DNA of 64,000 bases, from NCBI GenBank assembly GCA_024305405.1, contig JAKNDB010000066.1:620001-684000 (forward strand), in the 5' to 3' direction. The DNA comes from Dirofilaria immitis. Its lineage: Eukaryota > Nematoda > Chromadorea > Rhabditida > Onchocercidae. The translations under genes were made by a program, and so were the position numbers. The stretch's first letter is position 1; every line of letters begins with the position of its first letter. A model generated the notes under the pieces. It was not told the origin of the DNA. It searched no databases and saw only the letters and a list, made by a program, of their open reading frames with translations. Of this stretch, positions 1 to 11,564 are shown in pieces.

Positions 1-1430
1 GATATTCATCGATCAATGAGCAAAATGAATCGAATTAAAAATCAAATGTGATATTTTCAAAAAAATTTTATATCTTTCATCAATCATTCCCTAAATGATT
101 TTTGCTTCCTTTTCCTAGATCACAATAATTTTCTACAATGATCATGATAATTTTGTTATATTTTCTAATTCAAATCAATAATTATTTTTTAAATTCTCGA
201 ATTAAAAAAAAAAAAAATACGATTATCAGTAAACATTTCAAACCATTACAAATATTTTATCATAAATATCGCATGATTTATGAACAAGAAAAATTATCAA
301 TGATGTATTTTCATTCAATCTTTTAAATATCATTTTGCTGATAATAATATGAATAAACTATCGAAATATTTGTGATCATTGATTTTCAAAATGAATCATT
401 GCATCCGGTCGAATATCAGCTTAAAAATATAATCGCTAAATAAAAAAGTTTTAGCAATTCTCGAATTAAAAAAAAAGGATTAAATTAGTAAGTAAAAAGT
501 TTTTATCAAATTATAATCCAAAATATTTGTTATCAGAATAGATCACAGAATAGAATAATAATTATCATTCTGATCTCTCTTTATTCCCTATGTGAATTAT
601 CTAAATTCCATAAACGGAAAAAAATTCGTCAATTGCTAAATTTAATTGTTGGAATTCGAGAGCCATATTTATATTTCAATTTTCTATAAAAAAAAATATG
701 ATTAAATACTTTCTTAGCTTATATGCTACTTTCTAGCTTATTAATAATATGACATTTATAGTAATAAAATAATCCTTCCATTTAATTCATCAAATAAACG
801 ACATTTCATTTAATTGAAAAATTTCTTTCTCGAATTCTCGAGAATGCTTAATTATTTATAAATAATAAAAGAAAAAAAAGAGCAAATTTCTTTAATATAA
901 TATTTTTTATAATTATTATTTTTTTTTTTTTTGTTTTAATTAGAAATAAATAATTTCGGAATAGAGCATTTATTCAACATTTAATATTTTAATATTTGAA
1001 TAAGCAAAACATAAACTGATCATTGATCAATTGAGATTAAATTAAAATGAAAAAAAAAAAAAAAACAATTTCAAATAATATTTTATTCATTTACGTAATC
1101 AGTGATAAATAAAATCGATGAATTTTATTCCTCTATGTAAACAGTGATATAAGCAAAACGATGAATTATATATCATCCATTCGTGCAATCACTGATAAGA
1201 AAATCAGTGATAACAATCATAAATAAAAGGAAAGCAAAGAGATAACAGAATTTCTTTTTTTTTTTTTTTTTTTTATAAATATTGATATACTTTATGTAAT
1301 ATGAATAAATAATAATGGATAACAGAGAAAGTAAGTTCCTTTTGATTTGTGATCATTTCAAATGATCTTTGATCACTAATTTTTATTCTCTCTCAAAAGG
1401 AAATAAAAGTTGAAGCGATCGGTGATTGTA
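1..1430. other. AT-rich spacer, no gene seen
   Basis: Homopolymer-rich A/T sequence with many TGATAA/TTATCA words and scattered CTCGAATT/GAATTCTCGAG words. Open frames here are short and lack coding-like composition or splice context. I see nothing else. Confidence 0.7.
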
Positions 1431-1570
1431 GGTGTATGTGTGTATGTGTATGTGTATGTATATATGTATGTTATGTATGTATGTATGTATGTATGTATGT
1501 ATGTATGTATGTATGTATGTATGTATGTATGTATGTATGTATGTATGTGATATATATATATATATGTATA
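1431..1570. repeat. Tetranucleotide microsatellite (GTAT)n then (TA)n
   Basis: A GTGT/GTAT-rich start passes into an almost perfect GTAT run at about 1470-1548 and a TA run at about 1549-1565. It produces long artefactual open frames on both strands (for example Tyr-Ile-His-Thr repeats on minus), which are not genes. Confidence 0.95.
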
Positions 1571-1654
1571 TGTTTGATCGCTAATGGGTTGAATTTGAGG
1601 GAAGTTTCGATGACTTGTAAATTGTGTATGATGTAATGTGATGTGATACACATG

Positions 1655-1880
1655 CAAACAAGCAAAAGCAAATAATGCGAGCAAGGGCAAATAATGCAAG
1701 CAAAGGCAAATAATGCAATGTAAAAGCAAGTAATGCAAGCGAGGGTAAATAATGCAAGCAAGGGCAAATAATAAAATACAAAAGCAAGCAATGCAAGCAA
1801 GGGCAAGTAATGCAATGTTAAAGTAAGTAATGCAAACAAGGGCAAATAATGCAAGCAAGGGCAAGTAATGCAATGCAAGT
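1655..1880. repeat. ~22-bp minisatellite, AATGCAAGCAAGGGCAAAT type
   Basis: About ten imperfect tandem copies of a unit close to AATGCAAGCAAGGGCAAAT. The copies vary between GGGCAAAT, AGGCAAAT and AAGCAAGT ends. The repeat has no stop in several minus-strand frames, so a 173-codon open frame (1376-1897, minus) is its by-product: it is all Leu/Cys/Ala/Tyr in repeat order. Confidence 0.9.
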
Positions 1881-2285
1881 ACTAAAACTGCATGCAATCA
1901 TATTCGTTCTCTCTTAGAAAAAATGAAATATGACATTTTGCAATTTTTGAACTTTTATCACATATCTTATCCTTCATCAGTAATATAATTGAAGTTTGAA
2001 TTAATCGAAATTAGTAATACCTACAGGATACTCAATACTCTCACTTCTTCTCGAATTCTCGAATTACTTCTTTTCTTTTTATTTCTTTTGTGACGTCATA
2101 TAATCAAAAATATATTAATATTTACTTTTTTGTTTCTTAAGGAAAAAATTAAAGCAAAAAGTAACGAAATGATTCTAAAAAAATAAGAAAATTCAGTTAT
2201 TTTTTTAAATTTTAATTTTAAAAATTACAAAATTCTTTTTGTCCTTATCTCAACGAGGAATTTTTCAAGTATTTATAAATTTGAT
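1881..2285. other. AT-rich spacer, nothing seen
   Basis: Low-complexity A/T sequence between two minisatellites, without supported coding or RNA features. Confidence 0.6.
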
Positions 2286-2672
2286 AAGTAATATATTCAA
2301 ATATTAATTTGTATTAATTCGAGAAATATTCAAATATTAGTTTGTACTAATTCGAGAAATAATCAAATGTTAGTTTGTAATTGATGCGAGAAATGCTCAA
2401 ACATTAGTTCGTAATTAACTCGAGAAATATTCAAATATTGGTTTGTAATTAATTCGAGAAATATTTAAATATTAGTTTGTAATTAATTCGAGAAATATTC
2501 AAATATTGGTTTGTAATTAATCCGAGAAATATTCAAATATTGGTTTGTAATTAATTCGAGAAATATTCAAATATTGGTTTGTAATTAATCCGAGAAATAT
2601 TCAAATATTGGTTTGTAATTAATTCGAGAAATATTCAAATATTGGTTTGTAATTAATTCGAGAAATATTCAA
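2286..2672. repeat. 33-bp minisatellite, ~11 copies
   Basis: Unit close to ATTCAAATATTGGTTTG followed by TAATTAATTCGAGAAAT. The left copies are diverged (TATTAATTCGAG, TACTAATTCGAG, TTGATGCGAG) and the right copies are almost identical, alternating AATTCGAG and AATCCGAG. That alternation suggests a higher-order two-unit period in the younger part. Confidence 0.95.
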
Positions 2673-4677
2673 ATTATTTTAAAATATGCGAATTACAATT
2701 CAATTTTTACTTCAATTTTAATATATTTTTGCAACAATTTATTATTCCACAAAAGCATTTAAAATACAATTGAAATTCGAGAAAAAAAAAGTAATTTAAA
2801 ATTTTTGTGATAAGAAGCAACCATTTATAAATGATAAAAAAATGTTTGATACATTTTTGAAGGAAACAAAAGAAAAAGCCGAATCAAAAAAAAGTATAAT
2901 ATATCAAATAATTTTTATTCTTAAAATAGCCATCATTAAGTTGATTGAAATATTCTCGACATCATTCTCATAACTTTCTTGGTGTTTTTTTTTCGTTTAA
3001 CAAAACTAAAACACAAACTTCATGGAATTATGGGAAATTTTGGTGAAGATTTGTTATCGTTGTAAAAAGAATTATATTGCTATTTCTATTATTCTCGATA
3101 AACAACAACATTAAAAGATAAGTTACTTTTAAATCCCTCTGAAATGAAATTGCGGTAAAATAAAAGTTGATTGATAAGAAGGCGCATTTATTTAACATTC
3201 AAAAGCATCTTTTAAATGATATATGTAATAGATCAATTTATACATAACTTTTTGATGTCATATTTGCTATACAACGTAAGATCATTATTGATCACAATCA
3301 AACGTGACATGACTTATGATGATCATGTACGATTAATAGAAGGGAAGAAAAATATTACTGTTAATGATGTTCATACTTTCACCAACTGTATAATATAATT
3401 ATCTTTTAATCAATGATAACCGATAGATTTATCAGCTATTTTAAATATTTGCTTATCAATTTTTGTTTCATTATTTATTGAATATAATGAATTGATTTAA
3501 TTTTTTTTATCAAATCATTATCATTTATTAGCATAATTAATCAAAATGTTACACTATTTCAAATTTCAATTCAATCCGATAAATTGTTCGATTTACGGAT
3601 AATACATCGAAGGATCAATTTTAGGAAACGTCTCGACAAACGTTTACTTTTTATGGTTTCACATTTGGCATTACGCAAATATCATATGCGTTTCCCAACT
3701 TTCAAATTTCCGCTTTAGCAATTTCTTTCTTTTTATTTTATATTATTAATTTTTATCATATCATTATGATAATTAATACATGAATATATATATATAGAAT
3801 ATATATATATATAATTGGGCTATGAAATTTATTGATAGAAAGAAAATAACAATTCATTTCATCCTGAACATAAGAGATAGAAATGTAAACAATAAGAATA
3901 GATAAGAGATGTAAACAAAGAGGAGGAATAAGATTTATAACATATAAGTTCATTCCAAAGTTCTCTCTATCAATCTTCAATTAATCAAATATAAGATTTG
4001 TATGCTTACATATTTTGATGAATTTAAAACTGATCGTTACTAAGATTTCGGGAATTCTCGATATTCATCTTCTTCTAATCTATTCATCAGATATGATATA
4101 CTAAAAAAAAGGAAAAGATATATTTAAAGAAGTCATCAAAAATAATTGATATTTTATGATATACAATTATTGATAAATATTAAATCTGATAAATACTAAA
4201 TCTATCAAATCATATTTATATTTAAATATAAAAGAAAAAATTAAATTACAAAAATAGCAATTAATTAAAATTTCTAATTAGCAACTAATAATTGGATAAA
4301 TTGTTAAAATTTTATTTAGAAAAATTTAAAAATTTTTTCAAATTCTATCAAAAATATTTTTTTAAAAAACAAAAGACAAATAAAAATAAAAGAAAGCAAA
4401 AATCCTTCGAAAAATAAAAGAAAAAACTTTTGATAAATTAAAAAATTTTAAATATTAAATTTTCAAATGAAATCTAACATAAATTAAAATTAATAAAATG
4501 TCAAAATATAAAATAAAAAAATTATTAAAATTAAAAATTAAAATCGATGAAAAAAAATATTCAACAAATGGGAAGCAAAGAATTTAAAAAAATATATATA
4601 TATATAAGTGATAAAAAGAAGTAATAAGAAAATTTTCGAGATCGGAATGATAATAAATTTTTGTTATGATCTCAAAT
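2673..4677. other. AT-rich spacer
   Basis: Mostly A/T runs. A stretch of higher complexity at 3560-3720 could be regulatory but contains no recognisable gene. A TA-rich tract lies at 3785-3813. Open frames here (3216-3398 plus, 3756-3980 minus) do not look coding. Confidence 0.55.
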
Positions 4678-5455
4678 TCAGATGATCGAATTAGCATCCT
4701 TCAGTTGATGTAAATCATTGATTAGTTGCTTCTTCATTTTTCCATTCTATAATTTTCTTTTTTTTTTTTTTTTTTAAGAAAGAAATAATTATATTTTTTA
4801 TTAGTCTTTTTCTAATCAATTAAATGATTGGGAAAGATAAAATTTGATAAAATTTATGGCAACATATTTGAATTAAATATCAAAAAAAAAATTTCATTTC
4901 TTCCTTTTTCTACCAACATTTTTCATTTATTTAAATTCAAAAAAAAGTTATTTGTAATTAAAATATTTTAATTTTACATAAAATTGGCATTAAAAAAATA
5001 CGCTTATTGATAATTTAATCATTCCTTATTTCTTGCTGATATTATAAATGATAAGATAGTTTGATAAAAATAAAAAATAAAAACAAAATAAAAGATTATT
5101 TATGAAATACGAAAAATAAAAAAAAACTTTTTCCAATTGATGTCGCATTTGATGAATGCCAAATCGAATATCATACTTTGAGCCAAACTGCAAAAAAACG
5201 AAATGATAAATTTCTTATCATTTTTTTTTTTTTGTTCTTATAGATTAATTTTAAAAAATCTATTATGAAAAAAAAGATTTGATAAAATTGATAAAATGAG
5301 TTATATAATAAAATAACCTTCTCGAAAACTGTACGTTCATCATTTTCGGTAATTAAAATGAAATTAATAATTAGCGACAATAGAAATATGATAACAATAA
5401 AACATATCGATGCAGCTATTGGCCCCAAATAATCAATGAATTGTAATATTTGCAT
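4678..5455 (-). CDS. Small single-pass membrane protein, 3 exons (unrecognised)
   Basis: Not recognised. Three minus-strand exons join in phase 0: 5455-5318 (46 codons from ATG), 5187-5128 (20 codons), 4746-4678 (22 codons plus TGA), giving 88 residues. Exon 1 encodes a short lead, a strongly hydrophobic stretch at about residues 11-36 (AASICFIVIIFLLSLI) and then a charged turn (TENDERTVFEK). Exons 2 and 3 encode a soluble, Gln/Lys/Leu-rich tail (GIHQMRHQLEK; MKKQLINDLHQLKDAN) that could be a short amphipathic helix. The exon 1 donor (GAGAAG|gttatt) and exon 2 acceptor (tttttttgcag) are good; the exon 2 donor (AAA|gttttt) is weak. A 33-35 bp satellite begins about 65 bp upstream of the ATG. 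Function unknown; a membrane adaptor or tethering role would be a guess. Confidence 0.45.
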
Positions 5456-5520
5456 TTGATTATTAAATACTTAAATTAAATAAATAAACAAATTAATAAA
5501 TTATTTCAAAGAAAAACAAC

Positions 5521-6090
5521 GAAGATACTTAAATTTAAGTACTCAATTAAAAAAACTCAAATATTTAAATTTAAATATTTAATTAAAAATTTCAAATACT
5601 TGAATTTAAGTACTCAATTAAAAAACTCAAATACTTAAATTTAAGTACTCAATTAAAAAATTTCAAATACTTAAATTTAAGTATTCAATTAAAAATTTCA
5701 AATACTTAAATTTAAGTACTCAATTAAAAAAACTCAAATACTTAAATTTAAGTACTCAATTAAAAATTTCAAATACTTAAATTTAAGTATTCAATTAAGA
5801 AGTTTCAAATACTTAAATTATTCAATTAAGAAATTTCAAATACTTGAATTTAAGTACTCAATTAAAAATTTCAAATACTTAAATTTAAGTATTCAATTAA
5901 GAAGTTTCAAATACTTAAATTTAAGTATTCAATTAAGAAATTTCAAATACTTGAATTTAAGTACTCAATTAAAAAATTTCAAATACTTAAATTTAAGTAC
6001 TCAATTAAAAAACTCAAATACTTAAATTTAAGTACTCAATTAAAAAACTCAAATACTTGAATTTAAGTACTCGATTAAAAAATTTCAAAT
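5521..6090. repeat. 33-35 bp satellite with internal palindrome, ~17 copies
   Basis: Unit is TCAAATACTTAAATTTAAGT then ACTCAATTAAAAA. Each copy carries the perfect palindrome ACTTAAATTTAAGT. Variants are GTACTC/GTATTC and AAAAA/AAGAAG tails; one copy near 5815 has lost half of its palindrome. It lies directly 5' of the small membrane-protein gene (minus strand). Confidence 0.95.
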
Positions 6091-6797
6091 GATTTTAGTT
6101 ATTTTTCATTTCTTTTTTATCTCATTTCATCATTTAATGCAAACGATATTTGTTCTTTTGTCGGCAAAGAAAAAAAAAAAATTTAAAAATGAATAAATTT
6201 GCAATATCCTCTAAGGATTATTATTATTTTCAGGCTTCTACAAATATCATATATCCCATTCATCTATGATGATCGAATATATCAACAAAAAGAAAAAAAA
6301 AGTTTATTTTTTTCTTTTAAAGTTTGAATATAATTGATAAAAGAATTTTTCATTTTTTCAAAGTTTACATCATCTGACTAATTTCAATATGACATAATAT
6401 ATGCTAAAATTTCATACCATTTTAATGAAATAATTTTAGGAAAGAAATGTAAAACGAACTTTGATAGAAATTGTCGCAAAGAAATATAATCGCAAAGAAA
6501 AAAGAAAAAAGATTATTTGAAGTTTAATTTTAGCAATTAATACATTTTGCAAATTAGAAATAAGAACAAATGAAAGATAGTAAAATCAAAGTTTAAGCAA
6601 TATCATAGCGAATGATTGCATAAGGTCATTTATATACTAAAGAATGTGAACAATTTTGAATGAGTGTGAGGAAAGGTCAATATAATGGCCAGTAATTCTA
6701 GTGGATAGCGAAATATGCAGAGGTCATTTAATATGTGGTACGAGAGAAAAAGAGTAAATATTTATCAATTCTAGGATTGCTCTCTCACACTTTCGTT
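6091..6797. other. Spacer with a more complex patch
   Basis: AT-rich, but 6600-6780 is less simple and contains several AGGTCA-like words (aaggtcatt, aaaggtcaa, gaggtcatt). It could be an upstream regulatory region of the minus-strand small gene. No coding signal. Confidence 0.4.
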
Positions 6798-6975
6798 TTC
6801 ATATTAGGCTGACTTTAATTGAATCATCCACTGGATAATATTTTCATATTAGGCTAACCTTAATTCAATCATATATTGGATAGTTCTTTCATATTAAACT
6901 GACCTTAACTGAATTATCCATCGGATAGCTCTTTCATATTAGGCTGACCTTAATTAAATCATCCATTGGATGATT
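6798..6975. repeat. ~53-bp tandem repeat, 4 copies
   Basis: Four imperfect copies of a unit starting TTTCATATTAGGCTGACCTT and ending in ATCCATTGGATA. Substitutions are scattered, so the array is fairly old. Confidence 0.9.
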
Positions 6976-7387
6976 GTTTATTGTTTGTTATCATTATTGT
7001 TAAATTGTCATATGTTATCGATACATATGTCAATCATCATAGAGTGTTATTCCTTCCTGAAAGCAAAGTTAATATCCTCTAAAAATAAATAAATAAATAA
7101 ACAAAATTCAAATTATGCAAAATAAATTTTACTATAAAATTTATAAGATAGATTATGTAAACAAAATGATTTACATTAATTAGTGAATAAAATTTATTAT
7201 TTTAAAGAGAAATATTACTTAAAGGTGAGATTAAAATGAGGTCAAAGGGCAAATACAATATGAACAAAACCAGAAATAGCTTAGAAAAGACAAGAAAAAA
7301 TGATAGGTAAAAATTTGAAAAAAGATAATATTTTATAAAATATATTAAGGTAATAATACTCTTCGATATTACTGATCTTACTTTTGC

Positions 7388-7465
7388 AATTATGCAAGAA
7401 TCATACGATATTATTTAAGAATCATGCGATATTATTCAAGAATCATACGATATTATTTAAGAATC
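7388..7465. repeat. ~25-bp repeat (AAGAATCATACGATATTATT)
   Basis: Three full copies and one partial copy of AAGAATCATACGATATTATT with small changes (ATACG/ATGCG, TTTAAG/TTCAAG). Confidence 0.85.
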
Positions 7466-7682
7466 AGGAATCAATTACAATCTTAAACGATTGAACCGCA
7501 AATTATATTCTAGTATTCAAATTATTAATTCAATTCATAGTAATTTAGTGAGATTAATTATTTCTAATTTTTTTGATTAAATAAATTAAAGAGATATTAT
7601 ATACACACAAATGCCGCTACTCGATGATATTAAATTTGCTATAAGAATGAATAATATTAATCAAAATTTTGAAAAATGACAA

Positions 7683-7695
7683 AGGTCATGGGTCA
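7683..7695 (+). promoter_or_regulatory. DR1 nuclear-receptor-like site 1
   Basis: AGGTCA-T-GGGTCA: two half-sites of the nuclear-receptor consensus as a direct repeat with one spacer base. It sits in a ~40-bp block repeated near 7863. No nearby promoter is established, so use is inferred only. Confidence 0.35.
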
Positions 7696-7862
7696 TCATC
7701 ATCTTCTCATAAAAATAATATTAAAATAAAAATTAAATGAGAAATTTTATCCATAAAATTTTTTTTAACTAATATCGCCATCAATTGTAATACGAAATGT
7801 TTCTTTCATTCTTTGATTCTCACAAATATAGTTCTATTTATCAGAATTTTAGAAGATGATAA

Positions 7863-7875
7863 AGGTCATAGGTCA
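7863..7875 (+). promoter_or_regulatory. DR1 nuclear-receptor-like site 2
   Basis: AGGTCA-T-AGGTCA, a perfect DR1. Flanks (GATAA before, CATCATCTTCTCATAAAA after) match those of the site at 7683, so the two blocks share an origin. Confidence 0.4.
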
Positions 7876-8267
7876 TCCATCATCTTCTCATAAAAGTTCT
7901 GCAATCGAATATATACTTCTATCTTTATCATTTAAATATTTTATTTGCATTCCTTTTAAAATTGCAAGCTAATTATAAACAAAAATACCATTTGATTAAA
8001 GTTAAAAATTTTTGTTCTAAAATTCAACTTATCAGTAATCATATCTGTATCTATATATTCAACGAATTTATATAATTGAAATATATTGCTCTTTTGGAAA
8101 AGTATTGAATTGGAATGTTTGTCAAGATTTGTATGCTAAATGATAATAACTTCTGATAAAAGTTTTCTATGCTCAATTGGACAGCTGCAAGATTCACAGA
8201 ATATTACGAATGCCGATGATAAATAAGTAGGATAGGATCAATGATCAAACATTAACGCTGAATGAAT

Positions 8268-8328
8268 GATGTAAACAACAAACAACGCTTATAAAATGCC
8301 AAAGATGATTGTAAACAACAAACAATCC
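8268..8328 (+). promoter_or_regulatory. Duplicated forkhead-type sites (GTAAACAACAAACAA)
   Basis: Two copies 40 bp apart (8271 and 8311) of GTAAACAACAAACAA. GTAAACAA is the consensus of forkhead factors such as DAF-16/FOXO. The rest of the unit is less conserved, so the motif is the best-kept part. Confidence 0.35.
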
Positions 8329-8893
8329 GTATAATATCTATGCTTAAATAGGGGATCGATTTGTTTATTCATCGTTCCAGTGGATAAAAAATGATTCCAA
8401 TAAGTATATATTACTTACTGATATGATTTTTATCAGAAAAAATTTTCATAAATATAAGTATATATTTCATTTCTTGAAATGTTAGACAATAAATATATGT
8501 AAATTAATTAATAATTTCAATAACTAAATTCATGTATTTAATTTCTCTTCATTTCTTAACAATTGCTAGATAATGATTATGATAAATCTTGAATATTATT
8601 AACAGTATGATTAAGAGAGGAAAATATAAGCCATTAATTCTTGCTTTATCAATTCTCTAAACTTTATTTTTTTTTTTTAATAAACTGATTAATGTTTTTT
8701 CAAAAGATAAAAAAATTTTGAAATATTTTCCTTAATTAAAAAATATTCTTATATCGAATGTGTTAAAATATTATAAAACGTTTATCACAATATGACAATG
8801 ATAAAACTGATAACATGACAGATAATGTAAGATAAATTAATTAACTTATAAATTAATTAACTTATTATCAGAAAACAACGGATTTATCAATGA

Positions 8894-8970
8894 AGAATAT
8901 TATCACAATGCAAAATAAAGGAATATTATCACAATGCAAAACAAAAGAATATTATCACAATGCAAAATAA
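8894..8970. repeat. ~26-bp tandem repeat, 3 copies
   Basis: Three copies of GAATATTATCACAATGCAAA plus AYAAAAG. Nearly identical, so recent. Confidence 0.9.
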
Positions 8971-9347
8971 CTAATTAATTTTCTTATCATTCATTAGCTT
9001 ATCACATATAAATAGATTTAGATAACATATCAAATCATTTATTTGGAAATTAAGCAAATTTAGCTAAATAATTAATTAATTATTTAGATTATAATTTTTA
9101 TAAATGTTAAGCCATAGCAAATGACTTTCATTAAATTATATTTTCGAGAATACTGTTATTAACTTCAAGATTTTCAGCTATTCGGAAACCTTCGATATGA
9201 TAATTTTCATATCACCATAAATGTGATTGTAATTTAATTAAACTAATTGATACTTATTAAATAAATCTTAATATGTTTCTTGATTGATTGTTGTTATCTG
9301 AATAAGGTAGATAAAATGGAACTAAAATGATATATTCAAATAAAACT

Positions 9348-9427
9348 TTTTCCTCTTATCTCGAGATTCATTATACAAAGCAGAAGAATTTTCCTCTTAT
9401 CTCGAGATTCATTATACAAAGCAGAAG
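9348..9427. repeat. Perfect 39-bp direct duplication
   Basis: 9348-9386 and 9389-9427 are identical (start TTTTCCTCTTATCTCGAG, end CAAAGCAGAAG), separated by AA. It abuts the decayed coding block to the right. Confidence 0.95.
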
Positions 9428-9429
9428 CT

Positions 9430-10349
9430 TCATGTTATGATAACGTGATTCTCATGTTCTTTACATTCATCAGATAGAATAATTCTTGTTCTTACATCAC
9501 GATAAACTGGATTCATAAAATTTTTCGTGTATAATTCGCTTCTGTTTCAGCAAATTTTTTCAGTATCATTTTTTGTTGTAGCGAATTCATCGTTTCCTAT
9601 TTCTTCATTCTGATAGCTGATACCAATTGTACGATAGATTTTATCATCGAAAGTTACAGATACTGTACTATTGACTTGACCTTTTCAGTTTTTAATCCAT
9701 GCATGTTTGAATAGTTCGAATTTTTGATCGGTTTTCGTGAATTCAATTTTGAACTTGAACTATTGGCTATATTTCTCAAGAATTTTTCGCCTGAGAAAAT
9801 TAGCATATTTTTTAGATAACTCTTCTTTATCGTCGAATGTTAAAAGGATATATTATGTGATTGAGATATGATACTTCTTTGATAATCGAGATGTGTTGTT
9901 TCTTTCATAGAATCGTTTAATTTTCTTTCGAAGAATCTTCCTAATAATTTTCCTGATAACCATTAATCAAAAATATTATCAACTTTCTTTTTGTATTTAT
10001 GTAATCATAATGATATATTTTTTGCCGCTATATTAGCGTTTAACTTAACTTCTTCATGTGCGTAATTCACTTTTGATAAATCAATCTGTGATTATTTATT
10101 ATCAAATTTTCCATCATACCAATATCCTAACTTGCCGTATCCATGACTTATGCTGTTTATACTGTTGTTCACGTGCATCCATTTTCCGGATATTTGAAAT
10201 GCTGATTCAGATGCTTATAATCCGTAATCAATCCAGGAAGTGTAATTTTTGTTTGGATATTAACTCATTTCTTCATCCATCAGAATCTCATCTTCGTTGG
10301 GTTCATCCGAAAATTTCAGTAACTTCTTGTTCGAACTATAACATTTATG
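9430..10349 (-). pseudogene. Decayed coding block of unknown origin
   Basis: Read on minus, the block gives two long frames with few stops and coding-like residues. From 10349 to about 9860 one frame has internal stops at 10260, 10215, 10092, 10005 and 9963; the reading then moves by one base and runs to 9430 with stops at 9760, 9685 and 9547. AT-rich random sequence would give roughly three times as many stops. Readable pieces include SGKWMHVNNSINSISHGYG, KLGYWYDGKFDN, RKLNDSMKETTHLDYQRSII, DDKEELSKKYANFLRRKI and SVTFDDKIYRTIGISYQNEE. I do not recognise the family. Possible origins are a nuclear copy of Wolbachia DNA (common in filarial worms), a mobile element, an integrated virus or an ordinary dead gene; nothing seen decides between them. 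Confidence 0.5.
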
Positions 10350-11366
10350 CAAATTTAACTATATGATATATATTCAATTAAAAATAATCAAATCATATGT
10401 TGAAATCTCAATCAAGATATTTTTGATAATGATTGAAAAAAGTTTTTAAAATCTATTCGAAAAATTTGATTTTAATTTTTGCCAAATTCTATTTGCGTAA
10501 ATTAAAATGAATAAACTTTTAACTTTTTTTTTGAAAATTTTCAACAAATTCATATTGCTAAAATCACTAGAAGACATCGATGATAAAAATGATAAGTTTC
10601 TGGATTCTGAATGCTTTTATTTACTATATTTTGCTTTATGCAGAATTTTTATTGATCTGTTCCCGGCAATCACTACGTGATAGTGATCTAAGAAAAGTTT
10701 GATTTCAAGAATTAACAATTTCACCAATAAGTTTAAAATAATTAAGCTAATAAGTGAATATAAAAAATATTTAGAATTAGGAAGAAATGATACGATAATA
10801 AATAATAGCAAAAAAGTTTTATTTCAAAAAAAATATTCCGAAATATTTTATTGTATTAATTTTATTTTTCTTCGAAATATTATTTTTTTTCTAAACTTTA
10901 AATAAGATTTAACTAAAACGATGCTAAGTTTTGATTTTTATATTTTAGAAATTTACCGTCATCATCGTTGTAATTATACGAAATTTTGTAATATCAAAGA
11001 TTTCTTAGCAGATTGCATCAATTATCAGAAAACTTGATCAAATGCTGATAACGATTTCCGGCCGATTTCTCAAATCATTCAGCGTTTAGTTTAAATTAGA
11101 CAAAACAAATTATTTAAAACAATTAAATTGTTTCGAAACTCTAAAATTGATTTTTATAAGATTTTATCGATGGAACAGTAAGTTGAATAAAAATTCAACT
11201 TACTGTTTTGTGAATAAAGAAAATATTTTATTTAAAGTTGCATTAGACTGAATTTTCAATACCACAGGAAATATAGTACTATCATTTCGAGAAGGAAGAT
11301 ACTGTAAACCAGTTGTGGAATCTAGAAATAAAGTTGCTAAAGTAAATTTTAAGAAATGAGTAAGTA
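10350..11366. other. Spacer between decayed coding pieces
   Basis: AT-rich with two less simple islands (10600-10700 and 10920-11100). The second, on minus, again shows a low-stop frame (pieces YNYNDDDGKF and NRYQHLIKFSDN) and may belong to the same decayed locus. A short inverted repeat (AACAGTAAGTTGAA...TTCAACTTACTGTT) lies at 11175-11209. Confidence 0.4.
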
Positions 11367-11430
11367 GCCTAAATCTAAGTCTGAGCCTAAGCCTAAGCCT
11401 AAGTCTAAGTCCAGGCCCAAGCTTAAGCTT
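11367..11430. repeat. Interstitial telomere-like repeat (GCCTAA)n
   Basis: About ten degenerate hexamers: GCCTAA, ATCTAA, GTCTGA, GCCTAA x3, GTCTAA, GTCCAG, GCCCAA, GCTTAA. GCCTAA is the complement of TTAGGC, the telomere unit of most nematodes. Confidence 0.8.
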
Positions 11431-11564
11431 GGATAAAAGATGAATTTTTAAGTTTTTTTATTTAAATTCATATCTCTTCATGATAATTTATTCCTTCTGT
11501 TTTATTTTATATGGCATATTTTCATGAAATTAAAAAAGAATGGATTAATAAAAAATTAGAAGAC

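Noticed and set aside
1376..1897. 173-codon open frame on minus, with overlapping open frames on both strands
   Set aside because: Created by the GTAT microsatellite and the 22-bp minisatellite; residues follow the repeat order.
5521..6090. CRISPR-like array
   Set aside because: Units are contiguous with no unique spacers; this is a eukaryotic tandem satellite.
10058..10366. 102-codon plus-strand ORF
   Set aside because: It is the shadow of the decayed minus-strand frame, which has more protein-like content; the plus reading is Ile/Ser/Cys-rich without domain features.
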